Assembly: GCA_028023455.1 (NCBI GenBank)
Contig: JAQFVV010012394.1
Coordinates: forward strand, 30,532,885 to 30,596,884
Reading direction: 5' to 3'
DNA: 64,000 nucleotides
Source: Epiperipatus broadwayi
Taxonomy: Eukaryota; Onychophora; Udeonychophora; Euonychophora; Peripatidae
Under the pieces are notes generated by a model. That model was not told where the DNA came from. It worked only from the letters and a program-made list of their open reading frames with translations, and did not search any database. The stretch's first letter is position 1; each line of letters starts with the position of its first letter. Shown here one piece after another: positions 1-11,593 of the stretch. The position numbers and the translations under genes are program-made.

Positions 1-2756
1 GTCGTCTTTCAAGCAGCTGATGATATCAAGTTTTATTTACAGAAATATGTGTCATGGAAGATGCTTGATTTTTTTATCAATTTGACATATGTCAGATCTG
101 AAATTTTTATAATATAAAAAATGTAAATAAATAACATTAATATATTACATGCATATATATATAGATTGGTAGGTAGATGTCATTAGTCAAAACTATAAAA
201 AAGTATGATTACTTTATCTCCAAAAAAAGATAGTAACAAAAACTTTTTAAAAGGCAGTGCTGATTTTACAAATAATATAAACCATCAAAATGATTTTTTA
301 AATTTCTGCAACAAATTTATCTAACATTTCAATGAAAGATATAACTTTAGGTCTCCACTGTATTTTATTAGCAACCATATTTCCCCCAAAGCAATTAATT
401 TTACATTTTTTAAAAATAGCAATGCAGAAGCAGTTTGTTGTTTTCTATTCTAGCGCCACCTATTGCAGACTTGAGCAAACATTGGTTATTAAATATCAAT
501 GCAACATAAGTACCAACCTCAGACTTGTTTTTAGCTATTGCTACTATTATTAAAAATTTGAGATTAAAACCTGGGTCCAATGCCATTATACTTCTAGAAG
601 TCACATTTATCCTTTTGTTCTGCCAAACTAATAGCCTTAAATTGGAAAAAAATGCTAATGTTTTGAATCCAAGTCAGTCTGCTATATGGATAATTGGGTA
701 TTTAAACAGTAACTGTACATTTTATAAATCTAAGGCCTATTCTAACCAAACTATGTTTATAATGTTGTTGAGATAATCTTTATGATGTAGTAATGATGAC
801 ATGCTTCATTAAATTGGGTATAAAGTACGTCTTTATATTTTTTGAACAGAAATACTGAGTGATTTAATGACTGTTCTAACATATATTTACAATTTTATGA
901 AGCACCTTCAAATGAAAATTTTTGTTGCCTTAATAGGGAATTCACGATTCACTTTCATTTAATAAATGTGGCAGGATGATACCTTATATATAATTTATTA
1001 ATTGAAATAATTATATGTATGTAATAAAATGGTTTATCTCCAAACATGGTATATGTAGTAATGGATACTGGATATATTACATCTCAATATCTAAATATAT
1101 TAAAACGCATCCAAACCGTTTGTGTCAGATTCTTACACTGAAAATCCACCAAGTAGAAAGTATCAAATCTTTTACAAATGTCTGATAATGAATGCCAAGT
1201 TATTAAAACAATATTTACTAAACAGGAGTCTTTATAGATTGCATTCAAAATATCACCAGTGCTCTGTAAATAATAACAACAATGAATAAAGAATAAAAAT
1301 ATTGAAAAAAATTTAAGCTTAAAAAATCATTAAAATATAGTTTTAAATACTTTCAATGGTCTACATAACAGATAGGGGTCAAAGTCACTCGTCATATATA
1401 TTCATATAAAAAATATAATTGCAAATAATTTGTATACATACTTATATAAAACAGAATTTGTATTGTGTAAATATTTTACAATAAAATATTATATAAATTT
1501 ATTTTGAATTTGAGCGTTAAAAATAATAAATCATTTAATAAGTTTTTTATTATTATTGTATTCCAGGCTAGCTTCTTAGATTCGCATTAAAACATGTTTT
1601 ATCTTTTCAATTTATCTGGAATGCTAGTGAATAGAAAGAAATTATTCAATTGCATAACCTTTATATAAACTTCTTTAAGCAAACATAATCTAAATATAAT
1701 AAAAATGAAAGAAGTTGAAATATACTGGAGAGCAATAAATACTTTAATAAACATCTTAAGACAGCTTCCGTAAAATGATAAATATATATATATTAAATCT
1801 GTATTTTTGCTTTAACATTTAATATACACATATTTGAAGGAAACTTATTTAAGTGAAAATATATTACTTAAATAGATAATCAAATAAAAGTATATTGAAT
1901 TTTATCCGAGAAATGTTATCAATTGGTAAAATAAGCACATTTTACATAACATAGTAAATGAAAGCATATATATTAATCTTTAATCGGGGTTAATGTTTAT
2001 ATCTGGGTTAAGAATAATATAATAATCTCTAGTCTACTAAATGATTAATAATAATTTTTAATTTATTTATCTAAATTAGACAGTATCTGCAGGGAATTTG
2101 ACGCTTACAAATCAAATACTAGGAATTTGCTATTGGTATATACTGAACCAATGTTTGAAAGATGTGTATAAGACTATCACTTCAACTGAAGAGTGTTTGT
2201 TCAATATAAAGTTCATCTCGGGTATCATTTATTTTTTAGTAGATGTCTTTATTTATAAGATTTAAGAATTTGTGATGAATGTAAATTACAAGTATATTTA
2301 TAAATATAAAATATAAGACAGACTTTCTGTTAAATATTTATATTAATGAGAAAAAATTGAATCCCGTGTTATATAAATCTTTTAATATTATTACAGATAT
2401 ACTGTATGTATGTGGCAATTTTTATCCAATTATATAGCATCATCAGCAGTTACTTGTTGGTCCCACATACCAAACAATACCAGATTTCTCTAATATTTAT
2501 CTTTTGCTTTACTTTAAACTTACTTATAATTATTTTTTAAAATCTCAGTCAATTTATTTTTTCTGCTAATTATTTTTTATATTTCGTTTATAATATTTTC
2601 CAACATATTTTTGATAACTTTTCTGTGTCTAAATATAATCCTCATCTAGGTTTCCTTCTTTTTTAATAACTTCCACAAAAATATTCTTTTTTTATTTACA
2701 AAGGTCAACACCTTTAAATTTGTGCTCATATACTTTCAATTTAAGCAAATAAACAT
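1..2756. other. AT-rich noncoding DNA, no gene seen
   Basis: No open frame here has protein-like composition and no RNA gene is visible. The stretch is dominated by A/T runs and short TA tracts. The only GC-rich landmark is a CTCF-like motif at about 451-468, discussed in the findings. Confidence 0.7.
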
Positions 2757-3156
2757 CACATAATCACCATTTCTTATGCTTAATCTTAACTGTTATTAAA
2801 ACAGGCAAAACTCTCTATACATATTGCCACTCAGTGCAAGCCAGAGTAATCAATGGATGCCAGAAGGCTTGTGCATAAAATCCCTATCTAGTGCCAACTC
2901 ATCCAATATCCCCAGGCTAGTTTCTAGCTTATGAATTTTGTCAGTGATGAGTTTTGGATCTGAGAGCACTGCACCTATATCCTAAAAATATTCCCAGACT
3001 AGTTTCTAGCTTGTGGCTTTCATCAGTGAGGAGCCTTGGATCTAAGAGCACTGCACCTAGATCCTAACAATATCCCCAAACTAGTTTCTAGCTTGTGGCT
3101 TTCATCAGTGTTGAGCCTTGGATCTGAAAGCACTGCACCTAGATCTTAGGATCTAG
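2757..3156 (+). repeat. Modular dispersed repeat, copy 1 (with 3x ~72-bp module)
   Basis: This block shares most of its sequence with 47,597-47,833 and 48,005-48,240, and a short reverse-strand piece lies at 52,733-52,775. The shared order is a variable lead (TCACCATTTCTTATG), then AGTGCAAGCCAGAGTAATC, GGCTTGTGCATAAAATC, CTAGTTTCTAGCTTGTG and finally GCACTGCACCTAGATC. In this copy the last module, from CTAGTTTCTAGC to GCACTGCACC, is repeated three times at about 72-73 bp period (2,925-3,156). No tRNA A or B box or coding frame is seen. The family is unknown to me; a SINE or a non-autonomous DNA element is possible. Confidence 0.85.
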
Positions 3157-3589
3157 CTCCAGAATTGGTGAGCATGTGATATATAATAAATAAACCAGGA
3201 TATAGATAACATCACTGCTTATAACTTCTGCTTTATTTTGTCTCCATAATGAAACAACATAACATCAACAAACTATCATATGTCCTCAGATTACCAATTT
3301 ATTTTAATAAGAAAACCTATTTCTCTTCATGTATTCCTTTATGCTTTATTATAAAGACCAAAATTCAAAATACCTTAATTTATTTAATTTAAGTTAATTT
3401 ATTTACATAGTTATACAGATCTGATTTCAATTTAGTATTAATACATTTTGGCATTATTAATTTTTTTACTGATCATAGACATTAATATTTTTGGGGATGG
3501 ATTGTTATAATACCATCTAAACATCACACGGACATTGCCTATATAAGAATCTTAAGTAGCAAACTTATATCCTTTATTCCATTCTGAAA

Positions 3590-4145
3590 AAAAATCTCAA
3601 ATACACTAAATCAAGATTCAAATCTGGCTCACTAATGATAACCAGAAGGTAGAATCCTGCCTAAAGATAGGATGTCAATACTAGTTAGAGATTTATTAAA
3701 TGTTGTCATTTGACATTTATTGATACTCAAACTTAAATGAATGTTACAACTGGAAAGTAGATTTTTTGATTAAAATTAACGTGCAGCCAGATGCCAAATA
3801 ATTTTTAATTGATGTTGTAGAAATCCAGATGAAAAAGATGTCTAACACTTACTATAAAATTAAAATTAGCAAAATATACAGATACTGAACTGATCTCAGA
3901 TCTACATAACTCTGCAAGCAAATTAGCATTGCTTCAAAACAGTAAGAAGATTTTACAAATCAGGCTGATAGTTTGATAGCTAAAAAAAGAGAAAATGAGG
4001 TCTATGGAGGAAAGGAACATTAGATCCAAAGAATCCAGGTGTACTAAATCCAGATACAAAATCTGTGACTAATAAAAGCCAAAATAAATCTAGTCAAGAG
4101 ATATAAATGGGTCAGCACCAACTAAAGATGTATTAAATAGTATCT
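3590..4145 (+). pseudogene. Possible degenerate LINE reverse-transcriptase remnant
   Basis: A conceptual reading of the plus strand near 3,870-3,960 gives KYTDTELISDLHNSASKLA, which resembles the reverse-transcriptase catalytic neighbourhood YADD-(T/A)-x-L-(L/I)-S and the helix after it. The YADD motif itself is damaged (YTD-T). Stops follow within about 20 codons. Two ~100 bp segments, 3,600-3,705 and 4,037-4,141, also look like diverged copies of one sequence (ACTAAATC..AGAT..AAATCTG to GATTTATTAAAT). The match is weak, and chance resemblance in AT-rich DNA cannot be excluded. Confidence 0.3.
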
Positions 4146-4149
4146 TTTT

Positions 4150-7100
4150 GCATTTGTGATTCATCACTATCATGAAAGAGGAAGAACTAGGTGTGAGAAT
4201 TACATTGAGAGCTAAAGACTATTTTTTTATATTTTTTAATTTGTAAATAAATTTCTGAATAAACATTTTTCAAACTAATTTAATCCATTTTCTATTGTAA
4301 TATAACTAACAAAAGCAATGCATTCACTTTATCAAAAATAGTTTTCAAAATTAAACATATATCAGCATCTTTTTCTCTTTTTCTTCATCTCTCTCTTTCT
4401 CATCAATGATTATTATTATCCAAGTTGAATTTCTTGATTTTATAGTCTTCAAACTGTTTTCATGATAGAGTAATCTATTTGAAATCATTTATATAAAAAT
4501 CACAAGGGATGTTTTAGGCCCCTTAATGATTAAATTAACTGTGCCTTCACATTAAAGGAAGTTAGAAGTTTTGTTTTATTTTAATTACAACTATTAAAAA
4601 ATCCTACTGCTACTCTTTTGAGTTATAAGTTACATTGCAAATATCATCAATTTTCCCAAACTTTTTATTCTGCAGCACCAATTATTTAAATGGAGTGTCA
4701 TTGATTCATATGTCCTACCAGATACCATCTTTCTTCATGGTTTTACAGTTTTAATTTTTGCTAATACCTATTATATTGTATCTTTACCCACATAACTTTT
4801 TTATTTAAAGTAGATGAAGATTTAATAGTTTTACCATATAAAGCATATATACATTTTCAATCCATTTGTTTGGTTTCAATCAGTCCTTCATTCTTGTAGG
4901 TTGGTTGTGTGTTATTATAAATTAAATTAAACCTAAGATTTTATGTTCTTCTTCTGGCCATTCCTTATTAATTATTTTAAGCATATTTTTTAAAAATTAA
5001 ATTTCATTTTAACAATTTTTTTTCTTCTGATTTTCAAATTCCTAAATCTTCACAAAAAGGTGGCTTTGGTCATAAATGTATTTACCTTTGATTTTTTTTA
5101 CAATTTTTTATTTTTTAGTAGTGTTCATTTTACATCTCAGGAACAAGTAAGGGTACTTACATGTTAAACTTGCTGTGATGAAAGCCAGTGACAAAAATAA
5201 ATGCCTAAATAAAGACTAAATTAAACATGTTTGCAATGTTCTAACAAGGAAATAAAATAATTTTTTATGTTAATATTAAAATTGGGTAGTTACATATGAA
5301 TGTATTATTTTTTTGATCTGGGTTATCACTTGTAATAAATGTAGATTGTTAAAAGTTTACATTTTAGAAGAGCATTTCCACAAATAATGTAAATGAGTGT
5401 TTGTTTCATTTCCATAAATAAAGTTATAGGTGGCCATTTCTCAAACTAAAAAAAAATCTTTATAAGTTTAAATGGTGGAAAATAATTTCTCACACAAATG
5501 TAATTGTGTGTTTGTAGACATTTGTATTATTTCTAGTAAATAAAGTTGTGTTATCATTTTTCCAAATAAATCTTTAATTAATCAATTAAATTGGTTAGAT
5601 CTCCCATATAGACATTATTTTCTGAGATCACAAGGTTAGAAAGTTATCACTAGACTAATACAAACATGGTACATCACAGAATGTCTAATACATAAATACC
5701 CAAGTAAGTTATAAATTACCCTAAAGGATGGAACCCTCTTGTTGCCTTTGGTGCTCAGTCTTGTGGATTTATTCCACTTGACCCCAGCTTTTTGGTGGAC
5801 CTTATGAAAAAATATTTATTTCTAATACTTCTTTCCATACAATATATGTAGGGTGTTTTTAAAATTCTAACAATATTATATTAATGTTAGTTAAAATTAG
5901 AAAGTGTGTCACTAAACACATATATGTAGGATTTAAAATAATTTCAATTTAAAATCTTACATAAAATTAACACTTATGATTTTTAGCAAAACTTCTTAAG
6001 GTTGACATGTATTTCTAAGATCAATTTCTGAAAACAGATTATTTATTGACAAAGAAAAAATGATTGAAGAAATGGAATAACAAAGAGTGTATTACAATGC
6101 TTTCAAATCATTTTTTCAAAAGTCAAACAACAAAAAAACTGCTGAAAGATTCAAATATCTTAAGCTTTTTTCAACTTGCAGTCTCAATAATAAAGATTCT
6201 AGAAGAACATTTATCCAACAGAATAATATCAATTTAAATACAGAATTATGTGTCTTTTTTTAAAAGTAACTCTATCAGTTACATTTATATATTTTAACAA
6301 AAATTATAAAATTATTTAGAAAATAAGAATTTAAAAGTATCCAATCTAATGCATTGCATAAAACCATTAGTTCCATTACCTACTTTAGCTATGACTTTAT
6401 ATCTATATGGTAAATTTTATTGTTATTAGTTGTGTATAGTTATTACTGCTACTGTATGTATTAATAGTAATGCTAATTGTTATTGCTGTACTGATGAATT
6501 TTACAGTTATTGCACAGTATATTTTACTGCTACAATATCATTTATCATTACAACTGTATTATTTTTTCACTTTTATCATAATCTTTATTAAAGAAATACA
6601 TGGTCACATGATATAAATTAGTTTTTCTATATAGAACATATTACATGTGTAAACACAGTTATAAGGCATATTTTTATTCTGTACAGTTTTCATATCATTC
6701 CATCTTTTTCTGTCATTTTATTCATTATATTATTAGTATGCCAAATGTCTTTGAGTAATTATTTCTTTTACAACTCATTGTCTTTATTGCAATATTATAT
6801 TCTTTCTTGAAAATCTTCCACTTTTATACTTAATTTATCAATTACATTTTTGTTATCCAAACATTTTTTTCCCAGCAACTCTAAAGCTTTATTCCAATAT
6901 TATTTTTTAATTTATGACATCCCTACTTCTTATCACATTTTTTTATTTTTTCAAAAATTAATCTCAATTCTGTTTCAATTACTCAGTAATCAGAATCTAT
7001 ATTGATTCCAGACTGTATGTTACATTCTAAATATGATTTCTAAATGTATTTTAGATTAAACCATTTTATACTTGAAACTATTCATTTCTTTTGAAACATT

Positions 7101-8865
7101 TCACAACAAATCATTCTTTTATTCTTTTTATATTGCATGTTCCATGTTACTATATTATTTTTTAAAAAAACTTAGCAATGTAAATCTTTCTTACATTTTA
7201 TCCTTGACCCAAATTCTGAGTTTCAACATTTCTTCTGCATTCGGTCTTAGCATTGCAATATCTATTATTATTTTTTTTTTTTTCCATTGATAGTTTTGAT
7301 TTCATCATGCATGTTTCTATTTTTTTAAATTATTACTACTATTTGACTTATTTACCTGAATAATATTCACACTTTTAAAAAAAATTAGGAGTATTTCCAT
7401 CAATCTATTATTTACTGGCAGATTATTCTCTTTCATTTTGAAATATATAATAACTTACACTATTATGTCTATTTTTATCTCTAAAATGTTAAAATTTTAA
7501 ACTTTATCCTTTTTTTCCTGAACTAATCGATCTTTCCTTACAAAATGCTTCAATAGTTAATCTTTTTTCCTTTCATTGTTGATAATAAATTTTCCATCTT
7601 CTCTAACTTATATTTTTCTTCCTAATATTATACTTATCTTTTCTGACAACAATTTTTTTTAATTTTAATGATTCCAGAATATTGAAGAACACTAGATTTA
7701 TATGGTGAATTCCTTATCCCCACTAAAGAAATTTGTGATTTGCTTCTCCCATATCCATTGTACTTTTTCTTTATGTGGCAAAGAATTGATAATGGTTGAA
7801 AGTTAATAATTATATATATATATATATAATAAATTCTGTTATATGGCACACAATAATATATATATATGCAAACAATTGTCCAATTTAGATTTTAAAATAA
7901 CTTAAATCTTATCTAAGGAGATTTTAATTAGTAAATTTTGAACTAGTTTTACTTTTTACGAATTCCAGGTGTGGTCGTTAATGACACTTGTTTACAACCA
8001 AAAATCTTTTAATTACTTGACCAGCTTTTATTTTTAATCTTACATAGAAACTCTTTCTATTTAAAAACAACCTTTTAACATTTTTTTAAAACGAAAACAT
8101 TTTTATCATATTTATTAAAAATAATTTACAAATATATTTTGATATAGCTTTTAAATATACTTCCGAGAAACTTTTCCCTGAAATACATTTAAAACAAGAA
8201 ATCTTTTAACAATTTTAAAGAAACATTTAATAGTATTTTTAGATAACGGCTTTTACATATTTTAAATCATGTCTTTCTTCTATATAGCACAGATTATATA
8301 TCCACATACGAAATTACAATATTAAACAACAAAATTAATAATTTACTCTTAACTTAAATAATATAATAAACATTTTTAGAAATCTTAAATAACTTTAGTA
8401 CGCTATAATTTTACTAATCCTATCTAATTATAGCGTTCGTTCGCACGTAAATATATAATACTGTTTATACAGACATGAACGAATTTTTATATTTATTAAC
8501 ATTTAAATAGGTTCGAACTTAGCACAGATGAGAGTGTCATTAGGTTTGATGGTGAAACGGAAAGGGATTGGAGATTTCCGTTTCATATCAGTAAACTTAG
8601 TAAAAAAAAAACAAATAAAAAAAAAAAGACTTTACTTATATAAACACAGAGGTAAATTATGGTTTCTTTCAAAATATAAACTCATGGCCTAATCCTACGC
8701 TAAACCTATGGTAATACATCCTAGTAGATTACACTATCATAATACATTTAGTGCTTCTAACAATTATCAACACATATAATGAAATCATCGGTTGTTAGTA
8801 AATATTTTAAACTTAAACAGATATATCCCCAAACGAGTATACATCTTAGTCAAAAATAAAAGATA
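4150..8865. other. AT-rich noncoding DNA with a degenerate tandem duplication
   Basis: No convincing gene. A diverged tandem pair of about 120 bp lies at 5,340-5,580, where both halves hold a GTGTTTGT block followed by TAAATAAAGTT and a TTTCTCAAAC/TTTTTCCAAAT block. A perfect 11-bp-arm hairpin sits at 8,401-8,436. The motif CTGTTATATGGCACACAATAA at about 7,838 recurs near 20,019. Pyrimidine-rich stretches at 6,700-7,600 have a vague LINE-like look but no motif I can defend. Confidence 0.55.
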
Positions 8866-9320
8866 TGTTTTTATATATATAACATATAACGCGTGTAATA
8901 TATAAAGGATATAGAGATCAAATATACAGTGTATAATATGTATGTAAGGTATATAAATAAAGTATAACACGGATAATATATAAAGTGTGTGTAGATAGAA
9001 TATAAAGTGTATAATATGTATAAGGTAACATATAAAGTGTTAATATATCTAAGGTATATAAACAAAATATAAAGTGTATAATATATAAAGTGTATAATAA
9101 AATAAAAAGTGTTAATATATCTGTATAAAATATGAAGTGTACAATATATAAAGTGGGTGCACCTATAAAGTGTATATAGATAAAATATAGAGTGTATACT
9201 ATATAAATATAAAAGGGTATGTGTATATATAAAGTGCATAATATATATATAAAAGGTATATAAATAAAATATAGAGTGTATAATATATATATATAAAAGA
9301 GTATATAAAAAGATCAATCA
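8866..9320. repeat. Degenerate AT minisatellite (TATAAAGTGTATAATA type)
   Basis: The tract is built from irregular repetitions of a core close to TATAAAGTGTATAATATATA with spacer variants such as GGTATATAAATAAAATA. Period and unit length drift, so it is a variable minisatellite rather than a clean satellite. It lies directly downstream, in the gag direction, of the gag stop codon, exactly where pol would be expected in an autonomous LTR element. Long open frames across it encode only Tyr/Ile/Leu/His-rich low-complexity peptide and are not genes. Confidence 0.85.
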
Positions 9321-9344
9321 CACACACAAAAAAAAACTAACAAT

Positions 9345-11045
9345 TTAAATAGGATCTGGGGGTTGCCTGTAGTTTAACGATGCTGGCTGTCTATATGGTC
9401 TCTTTGCTCTAGTCTGATTTCGGGATTCCCATCTAGGCGACCGACTAGTCATCATCGTTTGACATCTTGGAGGATCGATTCGCCGCATCTTCTCCGGTGG
9501 TTCTTTAGGTCCTGGTGTGAAATCAATCATTGTTAGAAACCCTACCATGTCTTCTATTGTCCTACTCCTACAACCCATCATTAGTTGTTGTATTCGATTA
9601 GGCATGTTTAGCTGGATAATTCTGATCATCTGTGTCTCGGTAAATGGGAAGGCCATCAAGGATCGGAGGGAAGCTATCTGCCTCAGAAAAAATTGAGTAT
9701 GGGTCTCCTTTACTATCGATCCATAGGTTTCCCTGAGTATACTATGGTAGATACCCTCCTGGCGCTCCTCACTCCAAAACGTTTTGTGCATGGCATCCGT
9801 ATATTGCTCAAAATTTTGCGGCTTCTCATCACAACAGTCCCACCATGATTTGGCGTACCCGTATAAATAGTGTATAGATAAAGCTATCTGATCAGCCACT
9901 GGGATTTTCTGAAACCTGAAAAGTTCCCTTAAACTTTCTAAATGGGCCTTTGGGTTTTCTCCCACTTCTCCTTTGAAAGATTTTACTTGAATAAATTTTG
10001 CTAAACTTATGTGGCTACCTATTGATGGAATGCCCAGTCCAAGTGTGTCTGCAACTAACTCACTGCTATCTGGGTTGGCTATCTGCTCATTTCCTTTGCT
10101 TATGACGCTTTCTGCCTTGACATTTCTTTCCTCCTCTCTAAGAATATCTTTAGCGTCCCCCACTGACAGTTTTCTTTTGCACGGGTTCTCGGCTAAATGA
10201 CTAATGGCTAGACTGTTTTCTTCCTCGGCTGCTACTTGACTTCTATAAGCCAGGCCTTCTTTTAATCCATATATTTCATCCAGGATCTCACTATATGTGT
10301 CTTCATATTCCTGAAACTTCCTGCCAAGATCTGTCTCCATTTTATTAAACTTCTCCCCTATATCCCTCTCTTGATGCTCAACCTGCTCCCCCATGGCCTT
10401 GATTTCCTCTTGGATTTTCACCATTTCATTTTTATTTTCTGTCCTGGTTGTATCCAGCATTTCTGTGAATTCAAACTGTATTTTTTCACAATTCTGTTGG
10501 CAGCTAAAGGATACTTCCTGCAGGCCTTTACACAGCATTTCTTCTAAGTCTCTTCTAATCTGTGCTGTTCCTTCCTCACATCGCCTGCCCAAAGCTTCAA
10601 AACGTCGTTCCATTTCTAGATTATTTCTATGATCCCTCTCTTCTGCCTCCTGTCTATTTTTCCTATCTCTCTCTTCAAAACGTTGTTCCATTTCTAGATT
10701 ATTTCTATGATCCCTCTCTTCTGCATCCTGTCTAAGTTGCTTCACTAGTGACTCCATCATTGAGTTCATATTCCAGCATTCTTTCTTAAATTCTTCTATA
10801 GGTCTCTGTTCAGATCCCGTGGTGTCTGACTTTTCTGATATGGCCACGCTTTGATGTATCGATGCCTTTTCCCTAATCTGGCTCGTCCTCGCTTCACCTT
10901 CCTTGTCTCCCTCTGTGCTGCTACTCTCTTCCATAATTTCTTTTCCCGATCTTAATCTAATACCCCTATACATTCCTTCTTTTCCTGTTTTCCCTTCTTC
11001 CCCTTCGCTCACTACTTCCCTTTCTTCTTCCATACTATTATCCAT
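9345..11045 (-). CDS. LTR-retrotransposon Gag polyprotein (intact, 566 aa)
   Basis: An uninterrupted 566-codon frame, visibly more GC-rich than its surroundings. The N-terminus (1-90) is acidic, with many Glu, Ser and Gly. Residues about 95-265 are heptad-rich and very charged, predicting a long coiled coil, with an in-frame duplication of a ~27-residue unit (AEERDHRNNLEME, at about 108-134 and 134-160). Residues about 345-490 fit the retrotransposon gag (capsid-like) domain: F-x-G-x3-ENP-x-A-H-L, then an A-K-S-W-W motif at 398-402. The C-terminus (510-566) is basic and Pro/Arg-rich with no CCHC zinc knuckle. In life it would assemble the particle that packages element RNA. The chosen ATG is the first in frame and lies about 525 bp after the primer-binding site. 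No protease, RT, RNase H or integrase follows; the next sequence is an AT minisatellite. Most likely Ty3/Gypsy-like; BEL is less likely. Confidence 0.88.
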   Translation of the reverse strand: MDNSMEEEREVVSEGEEGKTGKEGMYRGIRLRSGKEIMEESSSTEGDKEGEARTSQIREKASIHQSVAISEKSDTTGSEQRPIEEFKKECWNMNSMMESLVKQLRQDAEERDHRNNLEMEQRFEERDRKNRQEAEERDHRNNLEMERRFEALGRRCEEGTAQIRRDLEEMLCKGLQEVSFSCQQNCEKIQFEFTEMLDTTRTENKNEMVKIQEEIKAMGEQVEHQERDIGEKFNKMETDLGRKFQEYEDTYSEILDEIYGLKEGLAYRSQVAAEEENSLAISHLAENPCKRKLSVGDAKDILREEERNVKAESVISKGNEQIANPDSSELVADTLGLGIPSIGSHISLAKFIQVKSFKGEVGENPKAHLESLRELFRFQKIPVADQIALSIHYLYGYAKSWWDCCDEKPQNFEQYTDAMHKTFWSEERQEGIYHSILRETYGSIVKETHTQFFLRQIASLRSLMAFPFTETQMIRIIQLNMPNRIQQLMMGCRSRTIEDMVGFLTMIDFTPGPKEPPEKMRRIDPPRCQTMMTSRSPRWESRNQTRAKRPYRQPASLNYRQPPDPI

Positions 11046-11564
11046 TTTAATATACGTTTTAATATACTAACAACAACAAAAAATTTTCTCTTTTTACTGG
11101 CTCAATTTGTTTTTACTAAAGTTTCTTGTTTTTTTGTTTGCTTTACTAACTCGGCTAATTGCTGCACTCCACAAAGAAAACGATCCGTCTCCTACTCATC
11201 TCAACACCTATGCCTAACTCTATTAATACACCTAACTTCTCGCTATACATTCGCTTGATGCCCACCCAACATTTAACTAACAGTGAAATAAATTTAACAT
11301 ATATAACAAAAAAAAATTATAAAATACAACTCACCCTTGGCCTCTTGCAGCTGTTTTTTTTTTTAAATTTTCCACGGTTCATGGTTATAATTTAATTTAC
11401 ACGTCTGTGCTAGTTTCGAACCTTTAAGATTTGATTTGACCTTACATTTATTTCATTCTCTTTCTCGTTCAATCCAATTCATAAAACATAAAACAAATAA
11501 TAGACCCCCCTTTTCTCTCTTTACTCCTGATGACAAAATTTATGTGAGAACGATTTGACATTTA
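11046..11564 (-). other. 5' leader of the LTR element (between primer-binding site and gag)
   Basis: This is the untranslated leader expected between primer-binding site and gag on the minus strand. It is AT-rich with runs of T, and I see no coding frame. The 20-odd bases around 11,405-11,427 (CTGTGCTAGTTTCGAACCTT) are almost the reverse complement of 8,508-8,530 (AGGTTCGAACTTAGCACAG), beyond the far end of gag. Confidence 0.6.
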
Positions 11565-11586
11565 TTCAAATCATCCTCGGGCGCCA
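11565..11586 (-). promoter_or_regulatory. Retrotransposon primer-binding site (tRNA-Lys-like)
   Basis: On the minus strand the sequence reads TGGCGCCCGAGGATGATTTG, 3-9 bp after the likely LTR end. A TGG start right after an LTR is the hallmark of a minus-strand primer site, complementary to a tRNA CCA end. The first ten bases equal the familiar tRNA-Lys(UUU) site; later bases diverge, though ATTTGAA could pair with a T-loop. Primer identity is therefore an inference. Confidence 0.8.
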
Positions 11587-11593
11587 GTCACAG

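Noticed and set aside
6700-7600. Possible LINE endonuclease relic on the minus strand
   Set aside because: The general look is suggestive but no conserved block could be read.
8871-9317. 148-codon Tyr/Ile-rich frame
   Set aside because: Artefact of the AT minisatellite; low-complexity translation only.
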